Source: Rhodospirillaceae bacterium
Lineage (GTDB): Bacteria > Pseudomonadota > Alphaproteobacteria > MPNO01 > UBA2964
DNA: 12,721 bases
Reading direction: 5' to 3'
Assembly: GCA_018660305.1 (NCBI GenBank)
Contig: JABJKO010000191.1
Location: forward strand, 1 to 12,721
Positions within the stretch are counted from its first letter, which is position 1. Each line of letters opens with the position of its first letter. Shown in pieces: positions 6,901 through 12,721 of the stretch. The notes beneath the pieces are model-generated. The model saw nothing but the letters and a program-made list of their open reading frames with translations, made no database searches and was not told where the DNA came from. The position numbers and the translations under genes were made by a program.

Positions 6901-6930
6901 TTGTCAGCCACCAATACAATGCCGTACAAT
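6901..6930 (+). promoter_or_regulatory. Sigma70-like promoter for the FAD monooxygenase
   Basis: TTGTCA (6901-6906) and TACAAT (6925-6930) each match 5 of 6 consensus bases with an 18-nt spacer. This is the best promoter match in the window. Transcription would start near 6937, giving a leader of about 64 nt before the ATG at 7001. It lies in the 173-nt gap after the ceramidase-like gene and suggests the monooxygenase is a separate transcript. The rest of the gap shows no recognisable gene. Confidence 0.45.
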
Positions 6931-7000
6931 CCCTGGGCGTTATGAACGGCCGGTTTCGCTATGAATTCGCCGCCAGCACTTGATCTAGAAGAAAACAATT

Positions 7001-8188
7001 ATGGGTGATGTAGAACGTATTCTGATCGCTGGCGCCGGTCTTGGCGGGCTGACCGCCGCCGGCTGCCTCCTCAGGGCCGGCTATGATGTCCAGGTATTCG
7101 AGCAGGCGCCGGAACTGACCGAAGTTGGCGCCGGTATCCAGCTCAGTGCCAACGCCATGCATGTGCTCAATCATCTCGGCATCGGCGACGCCATATCCGC
7201 CACGTCGGTGCGGCCGGAATCCTATGTGTTTCGTCTGTTCGATTCGGGGGAAATCATCCAGCGCTTCGCCCTGGCGGACGAACATCTGACGCTGCACAAG
7301 GCACCCTATAATCAAGTCCACCGGGCTGATCTGCATGACAATTTGGCGGGCTGCGTCCGGGCCCTGAAACCCGATGCGATCCATCTCAACAAGAAGGTCA
7401 CGGGTTTTGCGGAGGACGCGGATGGCGTGATGCTTCAGTTCGAGGATGATACGACCGCGCAGGGTGATCTGGTAATTGGCGCCGACGGCGTGAATTCGGT
7501 GATCCGCGACCAGATCTGTGGCGCCGTGCCGGCAACCTATACCGGTGACGCCTGCTGGCGAGTGACCATCCCGACCGATCAGCTGCCGCCAAACTTCATG
7601 GATCAGGTGATGTCGGTGTGGCTCGGGCCGGGGCTCCACGCCGTTTGCTACTACATTAGAGGCGGTGCCTTGTTGAATTTTGTCGGGGCCGTGGAGACCG
7701 ACAATATCGGCGAGGAATCGTGGACCGCCAAGTTTCCCTGGGAAACCTTCAAGGCGGATTTCGCCGGCTGGCACCAGGATGTCCAGACCATCATCGATCT
7801 TGCCGACAAGGATGCCTGCTATCGGTGGGCTCTATTCCGGCGTCCGGTCGTGGAGGGTTGGAGCACGGCGCGCGCCACTATCCTCGGCGATGCCGCCCAT
7901 GCCACGCTTCCCTATCTCGCCCAGGGTGCCGCCATGGCCATCGAAGACGGCCCCGTCCTGGCGCGCGCCCTTGATCAAGGCGCCGTGCTTGCCGATTCCC
8001 TGGCCCTCTATGAGCGAAATCGCCGCGCGAGGGCCACACGGGTGGTCGACCAATCCAACGACAATCGACGCCTTTTCCATCTGACGAGCGAGGACCATAT
8101 CCGCGCCGCCTTCGCCAAGCGCGACGAAGGCGGCGACCGCAACGCCTGGCTCTATTCCTATAATCCGCTCACGGTGGAGTTGGTCTAG
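7001..8188 (+). CDS. FAD-dependent aromatic monooxygenase (salicylate hydroxylase-like)
   Basis: A 395-residue class A flavoprotein hydroxylase. The N-terminal Rossmann motif is IAGAGLGGLTAAGCLLRAG (9-27) with Glu34 to bind the FAD ribose; the DG motif is VIGADGVNSVIR (158-169) and the GD motif is ILGDAAHATLPYLAQGA (294-310). The family uses NAD(P)H and O2 to hydroxylate phenolic or hydroxybenzoate-type rings, sometimes with decarboxylation. The PYLAQGAAMAIEDG section resembles salicylate and 3-hydroxybenzoate 6-hydroxylases, but the substrate cannot be read from sequence. Length is normal. The ribosome site is weak (AGAAGAAAA about 10 nt upstream). The gene converges on the Rieske oxygenase with a 20-nt gap, so the two are linked by position but not by transcript. 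Confidence 0.88.
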   Translation: MGDVERILIAGAGLGGLTAAGCLLRAGYDVQVFEQAPELTEVGAGIQLSANAMHVLNHLGIGDAISATSVRPESYVFRLFDSGEIIQRFALADEHLTLHKAPYNQVHRADLHDNLAGCVRALKPDAIHLNKKVTGFAEDADGVMLQFEDDTTAQGDLVIGADGVNSVIRDQICGAVPATYTGDACWRVTIPTDQLPPNFMDQVMSVWLGPGLHAVCYYIRGGALLNFVGAVETDNIGEESWTAKFPWETFKADFAGWHQDVQTIIDLADKDACYRWALFRRPVVEGWSTARATILGDAAHATLPYLAQGAAMAIEDGPVLARALDQGAVLADSLALYERNRRARATRVVDQSNDNRRLFHLTSEDHIRAAFAKRDEGGDRNAWLYSYNPLTVELV

Positions 8189-8208
8189 AGGCCTATCCGG
8201 CCGAAGCC

Positions 8209-9234
8209 CTACCCCGCTGCCTCCGCGGCAATGAGATCCTTCATGATGCGGCGCATCTGGATTGGCGGGTTGTCGGCATTGATGTCGATCATCCCGTCCA
8301 CCGCCCCGCCCTCGAGATTCTTTTGCTGCGCCTCGATCATCACCACGTCCTCCATGAAGGTCGCCCGGGCGCCGTCATGCAACAGCTCGGTCATGGCCGG
8401 ATCATCGAGAGCGAAGTTGCGCACATAGCCCCAATTGTAATGGGTCGAGGTTTCGGTCTCCGGCGTAATCAGATGCATGGACCAGATCGATATGCCGTGA
8501 GTCCGGTCGCCCTGCTGGGCACCGGTGCCGGCGGTGGCGCAGCCCACATCGAAGGCCAGGGTCGAGGGCACCTTCCAGGTGGTGGTTTGCCAGCGGTCGA
8601 CCTTGCCATTGAACCCGCCCGCCTTGGCAAACAGAGGCGGCGCGTCCAGATCGAGAATCCAGCGGGCCACGCTGACCGAATCGTCGGTCCGTTCAACGTC
8701 TACGGGCACGGCGGCCTCGGCGGGATCGGACGAGATGGTGTTCTTGTGAAGATAGGTCACATGGGTGAAATCGAGCAGATTATCCACCAGGAGCTGGTAG
8801 TTGGCCTGCATGGGGATCGAGCCCGTCGCCGCTACCCAGCCGGGATCGTCGAGCCAGTGATAATCGGGGATCAGATCCTCGTCGGCCTTCTCCGCGTCTC
8901 CCATCCAGATCCACAGCACGTTATGGCGTTCGCACAGAGGATAGCACCGCACCTGAGCACCGGGCGGAATATGGGTCTGGCCGGGGACATGGACGCAGGC
9001 CCCGGTGACGTCGAACTGCAGCCCGTGATAGCCGCACTGGATGGTGTCGTCGAGACAGAGACCGCGGGAGAGGGGAGCGGCGCGGTGGCAGCATCGGTCT
9101 TCGAGCGCGGTGGGCGCGCCCGAGGCAGTACGAAACAACACCACCGGCTCATCGAGAAAAGTCCGGGCCACCGGTTCTCCCACCGGCAGGTCCTTGCTCC
9201 AACTGGCCGCGTACCAGGCATTTTTCAGAAACAT
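8209..9234 (-). CDS. Rieske non-heme iron oxygenase, VanA-like
   Basis: A 341-residue oxygenase component of the vanillate O-demethylase/phenoxybenzoate type. The N-terminus MFLKNAWYAASW is typical. The Rieske [2Fe-2S] ligands are Cys48 and His50 (CCHRAAPLSRG), Cys67 and His70 (CGYHG). The catalytic iron site is DNLLDFTHVTYLH with Asp155, His158 and His163, and the probable acidic ligand is in FMEDVVMIEAQQ (Asp296). Such enzymes demethylate or hydroxylate aromatic or related substrates using electrons from a separate reductase, which is absent here. I chose the start at 9234 because family members begin MF.KNAWY; an upstream in-frame ATG at 9273 would add 13 residues and cannot be excluded. 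The gene lies 100 nt after the TRAP permease gene on the same strand and may be co-transcribed, hinting that the transporter brings in its substrate. Confidence 0.88.
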   Translation of the reverse strand: MFLKNAWYAASWSKDLPVGEPVARTFLDEPVVLFRTASGAPTALEDRCCHRAAPLSRGLCLDDTIQCGYHGLQFDVTGACVHVPGQTHIPPGAQVRCYPLCERHNVLWIWMGDAEKADEDLIPDYHWLDDPGWVAATGSIPMQANYQLLVDNLLDFTHVTYLHKNTISSDPAEAAVPVDVERTDDSVSVARWILDLDAPPLFAKAGGFNGKVDRWQTTTWKVPSTLAFDVGCATAGTGAQQGDRTHGISIWSMHLITPETETSTHYNWGYVRNFALDDPAMTELLHDGARATFMEDVVMIEAQQKNLEGGAVDGMIDINADNPPIQMRRIMKDLIAAEAAG

Positions 9235-9334
9235 CGATCGGTTCCGTTTCGTTGCTGACTTCCAGATCGTCATTCTAGGGCCCTATACAGCTAAATTGAA
9301 CCATAGAAACGGCTGCAGGGCCCCTGAGGTGTCC

Positions 9335-11266
9335 TCAGAGTCCCGCCGCCCGGGTGGCACGGTGGGCGAGCAGTTCGCGGCCTGCGGCGAGAGCGCCAAG
9401 CGCCGCGCCGGCGGCATCCAGGTAGAGAGCGCCGGTAAAGGCCTCCGCCGGTATGAGCAGCGCCAGCCCGGCGATCAGGAAAATCATCCGCATGGCCCAG
9501 CCCAGCGGCCGCGCGAAATAGCCCAGCATTCCCGCCGATGCGAGCCACACGCCGGCGATGGCGGTAACGGTGGCCAGGATCACCTGCCCGGCGCCCCCTT
9601 CCATGATAAGCGTCGGCGCGAACACGAACAGAAACGGCACGACGAAGGCGGTCCAGCCAAGCCGGACCGCGGTCACCCCGGTCTCCATGGGGTTGGCGCC
9701 GGACAAATTGGCGGCGGTAAAGGCGCACAGAGCCACCGGCGGGGTGATCATGGACATGATGCCGAAATAGAGCACGAACAGATGCGCCGACATGGGCGGT
9801 ACGCCGAGCTTGATGAGCGGCGGCGCGGCCAGGGTCGCGAGCAGCAGATAGATACCCGCCGTCGGCATACCCATGCCCAGCACGATACAAGTCAGCGCCG
9901 TGATGGCCAGCAGCCCGAGCAGATTGCCCTCGCCGAACTGGACCAGGACATAGGTCATGCCGAACCCCAGCCCGGTGCCGTCGAGGATGCCAATGATGGT
10001 CCCCGCCATGGCGCCGATGATCACGATCCCCACCGACGATTCACCGGTGGCGCAGATCGCCTGCCACAGACCCTTGAGATCCAGACGCCGCCCCTTGTAG
10101 CCGATTGTGACGCTGACCAGGATGATGGACAGCGCCGCCGCCAGGGCTGATTCCTCCGGCGTGCGGTTGAACTGGAACAGCAGCACCAGCAGCACCACAA
10201 AAGGCAGGATGAACTGCCAGCCCTCCTTCAACACCAGGGCTATGGCGGGTATTCGGTCTTCCGGAATACGGGGAATGTTATTGCGCGCGGCCTCCAGATC
10301 CACCTGGATGAACACCGCCACGTAAAACAGGATCGCCGGAATCAGGGCGGCCAGCAGCACGTCCGTATAGGGAACGTCGAGAAACTCGGCCATGAGGAAG
10401 CCGGCGGCGCCCATGATGGGCGGCATGATCTGGCCGCCGGTGGATGCCACCGCCTCGATGGCGCCGGCGACCCGGGGGCTGAAACCGGCCTCGGTCATCA
10501 GCGGGATGGTGATGACCCCGGTGCTGGCGACATTGGACACCGCGCTGCCGCTGATCGTCCCGAACAGACCCGACGCGACCACCGATACCTTGGCGGCGCC
10601 GCCCCGCGTGCGCCCCATCAGGGCGGCGGCGAGATCGGTGAACCATTCCGACCCGCCGGTGCGCAGGAGCATCTGGCCGAGAAAGATGAACAGGATCACC
10701 ACCAGACAGACCACCCGCATGGAGAGCCCGAACAGGGCGGCGGTGTCATAGGCGAGATAGGCGGCGAGATCGAAAAATTCCTTCGATTTTCCCTCCAGCC
10801 TGCCCGGCACCAGATGGCCGAACAGCCCATAGGCGAGAAAGGCGAGGACAATAACCACAAGGCTCGGCCCGGCGGTGCGGCGCAGGGATTCCAGCATCAG
10901 CGGCACGATGACGACGCCGGCGACGGCGGTCTCGACAGGATGAAGAAAGACCCCTTCTTCGGAAATGACCGGGAAACGCACCGCCACCATGGCGCAGGCA
11001 ACGGCGCCCAAAAGGCTGGCGATGACATCGTACCAGGGGGCGATGGGACCTTGTTTTCGCGCCGGGATGGTCAGGAAAATGACCAGAAACGACATGCCGA
11101 GAATGGCGGCAAGCGCCTGTTCCGTATAAAGAAGGAAGCCCATCCGCACATGAAGATCGACGGCCCAGATCAGGGCGAGGATGGTAATCACCGCGCTGAG
11201 CAAGTGGACGGAAAGCCGGAACGGCGCCGGTCGCGGCGGTTCCTGCGAGATCGGCTCGCCTGCCAT
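9335..11266 (-). CDS. TRAP transporter fused permease (4TM/12TM, TAXI type)
   Basis: A 643-residue inner-membrane protein that joins the small DctQ-like part (hydrophobic segments in residues about 20-150) to the large DctM-like part. The latter has the hallmark stretches GSAVSNVASTGVITIPLM (240-257) and STGGQIMPPIMGAAGFLMAE (275-294), plus a repeat of the fold near GMGMPTAGIYLLLA. Fused permeases of this type work with TAXI solute-binding proteins and use ion gradients to import organic acids or other carboxylates. The start is supported by AGGGGAGGGG (complement of 11271-11280) four bases upstream. The matching TAXI receptor is encoded on the opposite strand across a 179-nt gap, and the Rieske oxygenase follows downstream. 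The N-terminal 15 residues are polar and proline-rich, with no signal peptide. Confidence 0.92.
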   Translation of the reverse strand: MAGEPISQEPPRPAPFRLSVHLLSAVITILALIWAVDLHVRMGFLLYTEQALAAILGMSFLVIFLTIPARKQGPIAPWYDVIASLLGAVACAMVAVRFPVISEEGVFLHPVETAVAGVVIVPLMLESLRRTAGPSLVVIVLAFLAYGLFGHLVPGRLEGKSKEFFDLAAYLAYDTAALFGLSMRVVCLVVILFIFLGQMLLRTGGSEWFTDLAAALMGRTRGGAAKVSVVASGLFGTISGSAVSNVASTGVITIPLMTEAGFSPRVAGAIEAVASTGGQIMPPIMGAAGFLMAEFLDVPYTDVLLAALIPAILFYVAVFIQVDLEAARNNIPRIPEDRIPAIALVLKEGWQFILPFVVLLVLLFQFNRTPEESALAAALSIILVSVTIGYKGRRLDLKGLWQAICATGESSVGIVIIGAMAGTIIGILDGTGLGFGMTYVLVQFGEGNLLGLLAITALTCIVLGMGMPTAGIYLLLATLAAPPLIKLGVPPMSAHLFVLYFGIMSMITPPVALCAFTAANLSGANPMETGVTAVRLGWTAFVVPFLFVFAPTLIMEGGAGQVILATVTAIAGVWLASAGMLGYFARPLGWAMRMIFLIAGLALLIPAEAFTGALYLDAAGAALGALAAGRELLAHRATRAAGL

Positions 11267-11344
11267 TATTCCCCTCCCCTGGCGCCGCCGGTTTTTATCT
11301 GTGGCGGTCCCCTCCGGCCGGCCCTGGGGCCCGGCACGTGGACA

Positions 11345-11368
11345 AGCCTATTGCATCGGCGATAGGCT
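11345..11368. promoter_or_regulatory. 7-bp inverted repeat, candidate operator between permease and receptor genes
   Basis: AGCCTAT (11345-11351) is perfectly mirrored by ATAGGCT (11362-11368) around a 10-nt spacer. It lies about mid-way in the 11267-11445 gap that must hold the promoters of both divergent TRAP genes. The AT-richer tract 11370-11400 next to it suits promoter elements, but I find no good -35/-10 pair. No regulator gene is in the window. Confidence 0.45.
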
Positions 11369-11403
11369 CACAATTGCAATAACAACAAACACGCAAACGA
11401 AAC

Positions 11404-11417
11404 CGCGGCGCGCCGCG
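11404..11417. repeat. 14-bp GC-only palindrome in the TAXI leader
   Basis: CGCGGCGCGCCGCG is a perfect palindrome with no loop, lying 13 nt before the AAGGGAGGAT ribosome site of the TAXI gene. It could be a protein-binding site or a chance result of high GC; it sits in a CG-rich run so chance is quite possible. Confidence 0.5.
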
Positions 11418-11445
11418 CGCCTCGCACCCCAAGGGAGGATACAGA

Positions 11446-12405
11446 ATGAAAGTACGCACGCTCGGAACCATGACGGCGCTGGCCGCCGGTCTGGCTTTAT
11501 CTGGCGCACAGCTATCGGCGCAGACCATCGGTGTCGGCACCACGAAATCAGGCGCCAACAAGGCCATCTCGGCAGCCATCTCCAAGGTCGTTTCGGATCA
11601 TTCAGGACTTCAAATGCGGCCCCAGGCGTTTGGCGGCGGGCAGCAATATTTCCCCATCGTCGATGCCGGCAAGCTGGATTTTGGCGTCAGTAATTTGATG
11701 ATGCTCAAGATGTCGCTGGGCGGCACGTCGCTTTTCAAGGGCCGCAAAAGCAAGAACCTGGTGCTTGCCGCGACCCTGATGCCGTTCCGCTTCGGCTTTG
11801 CGGTACTGAATTCGTCGCCCATCAAGAGTGTCGAGCAGCTGAAGGGCAAACGTCTCGGCGCCGGCTTTAATCCGCAACCCCTGGCGCGCATCCTCCATGA
11901 AGGTGTGCTCGCCAATGCCGGGCTATCCTACAAGGACGTCAAGAACGTGCCGTCAAGCGGCTGGCGCGATCACTGGAACCAGTTCATGCAGGGCAAGCTT
12001 GATGGTATCTCGCTGGCGCTGGGTACCGCCAAGGGCAAAGAGATCGAAGCGAAGCTGGGCAAGCTGCGCTATCTGTCGCTCAATGACGGCCCGGCGAATG
12101 TCGCCGCCTTCCGGCGCCACGTGCCCACCGCCTATATAACCATGGCGCCGGCCGACAAGACCACGCCGGGTCTGGTGGGTCCCGCCACGGTGGGGGCCTA
12201 TGACTACAGCCTGTGGACCGGCAAGCATGTCTCCAGCGACGTGGTCTATAAGGTGGTCAAGGCCATGCATGAGAACGCCGCCGAGCTTAAATCCGCCAGC
12301 CCGCACTGGAAGCTGTTCAAGACGCCCTATCTTGCCAAGAAGCAAAAAGGCGTCACCTACCACCCCGGCGCGGTGAAATATTTCCGCGAAAAGGGACTGA
12401 TGTAG
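11446..12405 (+). CDS. TAXI-family TRAP transporter solute-binding protein
   Basis: A 319-residue periplasmic receptor. Residues 1-25 form a Sec signal peptide (MKVRTLG, a hydrophobic core, then cleavage near QLSA-Q). The mature protein begins TIGVGTTKSGANKAISAAI, the usual TAXI start, followed by GGGQQYFPIVDAGKLDFGVSN (64-83) and LKGKRLGAGFNPQPLARILHEG, which form the ligand cleft regions. It captures a solute, probably a carboxylate, and passes it to the fused permease encoded divergently 179 nt away. The start is supported by AAGGGAGGAT (11431-11440). In most TAXI systems receptor and permease genes are on one strand; here they are divergent. A GC-rich hairpin follows the stop. Confidence 0.92.
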   Translation: MKVRTLGTMTALAAGLALSGAQLSAQTIGVGTTKSGANKAISAAISKVVSDHSGLQMRPQAFGGGQQYFPIVDAGKLDFGVSNLMMLKMSLGGTSLFKGRKSKNLVLAATLMPFRFGFAVLNSSPIKSVEQLKGKRLGAGFNPQPLARILHEGVLANAGLSYKDVKNVPSSGWRDHWNQFMQGKLDGISLALGTAKGKEIEAKLGKLRYLSLNDGPANVAAFRRHVPTAYITMAPADKTTPGLVGPATVGAYDYSLWTGKHVSSDVVYKVVKAMHENAAELKSASPHWKLFKTPYLAKKQKGVTYHPGAVKYFREKGLM

Positions 12406-12428
12406 CAGCCTCTGCCCCAATGCTAGAC

Positions 12429-12458
12429 ACGGCGCGCGGGATCCTCCGCGCGCCGTTC
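12429..12458 (+). terminator. GC-rich hairpin between convergent genes
   Basis: ACGGCGCGCGG (12429-12439) pairs perfectly with 12446-12456 over 11 bp around a 6-nt loop. Only two T bases follow on the plus strand. It lies 24 nt after the TAXI stop and before the end of the oppositely transcribed transporter, so it probably ends the TAXI transcript and perhaps both. Confidence 0.65.
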
Positions 12459-12474
12459 ACATCGCCGTTCACAT
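12451..12474. repeat. 12-bp perfect tandem duplication
   Basis: CGCCGTTCACAT occurs at 12451-12462 and again directly at 12463-12474. The first copy starts inside the right arm of the hairpin. The last base of the second copy is the first plus-strand base of the minus-strand transporter's stop codon. Confidence 0.85.
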
Positions 12475-12721
12475 CAAAGACTAAGCAGGATTGCCACACC
12501 GGCGACGGTGATCCCGATGCCGACGACAGCCTGACGGGACAGGGGAGAGCCGCCGGGAAATGCCCAGCCGAACACTAGCGTCGCCAGCGGATAGCAGGCG
12601 ACGAGGGGCGCCACCAGGGACACCGGCCCCCGGCCCAGCGCCTGATACAGGCACAGGACGGCGAGCCCGTTACAGAGTCCCACCGCCGCGAACCATAGCC
12701 AGCCGGTCCGATTGAACGGAA
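12474..12721 (-). CDS. DMT-superfamily (EamA) transporter, C-terminal part only
   Basis: The visible part encodes 82 codons before the stop (complement of 12474-12476) and runs off the right edge, so the start and most of the protein are missing. It shows hydrophobic segments typical of the last EamA repeat: WLWFAAVGLCNGLAVLCLYQALGRGPVSLVAPL, then ACYPLATLVFGWAF, then VVGIGITVAGVAILLSL. A GTG at 12683 could be read as a start but lies inside the first visible hydrophobic segment, so it is not the true one. EamA proteins are inner-membrane exporters or importers of small metabolites; the substrate is unknown. It converges on the TAXI gene. Confidence 0.85.
   Translation of the reverse strand, partial: PFNRTGWLWFAAVGLCNGLAVLCLYQALGRGPVSLVAPLVACYPLATLVFGWAFPGGSPLSRQAVVGIGITVAGVAILLSL

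Noticed and set aside
9276..9285. 10-bp palindrome TAGGGCCCTA upstream of the Rieske gene
   Set aside because: It is too short to call an operator without a second copy; it might matter only if the upstream start at 9273 is wrong.
8323..10150. Two long plus-strand open frames opposite the Rieske oxygenase and TRAP permease
   Set aside because: The minus strand encodes complete proteins with conserved motifs here; the plus-strand translations are rich in Arg, His and Gly and match no family I know.
10814..11365. Plus-strand open frame opposite the permease N-terminus
   Set aside because: It overlaps a well-supported permease and its ribosome site; the translation is low in hydrophobic residues and looks like a shadow frame.
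11364..11373. Minus-strand AATTGTGAGC, equal to one half of the lac operator (near 11366-11375)
   Set aside because: The other half is absent and the gene context differs, so it is most likely chance.
1..12721. Search for CRISPR arrays, tRNA or rRNA genes, transposases and phage genes
   Set aside because: None was seen; the only repeats are the short inverted and tandem repeats listed.

Overview
The window looks like about 12.7 kb of chromosome from a GC-rich proteobacterium, most likely an alphaproteobacterium. This rests on gene content (TAXI-type TRAP transporter, fused TRAP permease, VanA-like Rieske oxygenase, PA4872-like oxaloacetate decarboxylase), strong GGAGG-type ribosome sites and high-GC codon use. 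It is an inference, because no rRNA, tRNA or phylogenetic marker is present. I recognise eleven protein genes: ten complete and one cut by the right edge. There is no mobile element, CRISPR array or phage gene.

Left part (1-2830): a perfect 20-bp inverted repeat lies at the very start, then a minus-strand D-aminoacylase-like amidohydrolase (90-1805). An AT-richer 382-nt gene-free stretch follows, then a plus-strand Ysc84-domain lipoprotein (2188-2763) ending in a strong hairpin.

Middle part (2851-6827): a minus-strand pair encodes a 4,5-dihydroxyphthalate-decarboxylase-like protein without a signal peptide and a dienelactone-hydrolase-family enzyme. Divergent from it is a tight plus-strand operon: VOC metalloprotein, PEP mutase/isocitrate lyase-superfamily enzyme closest to oxaloacetate decarboxylase, and a multi-pass membrane protein with the exact catalytic spacing of alkaline ceramidases.

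Right part (7001-12721): a plus-strand FAD aromatic-ring monooxygenase with its own plausible promoter converges on a minus-strand Rieske oxygenase. The Rieske gene lies downstream of a minus-strand fused TRAP permease. The matching TAXI solute-binding protein is transcribed divergently from the permease, with a 7-bp inverted repeat in the shared 179-bp promoter region. A convergent terminator separates it from the C-terminal part of a DMT/EamA transporter.

Read together, the genes suggest uptake of an organic (probably aromatic or carboxylated) acid by the TAXI TRAP system. Hydroxylation or demethylation by the Rieske and FAD oxygenases would follow, with further processing by the decarboxylase-like, hydrolase, VOC and C-C lyase enzymes. 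No complete known pathway is visible and the substrate cannot be read from the sequence. The best candidates for new biology are the lyase with altered active-site residues in an operon with a ceramidase-like membrane protein, and the unassigned oxygenase/TRAP set.
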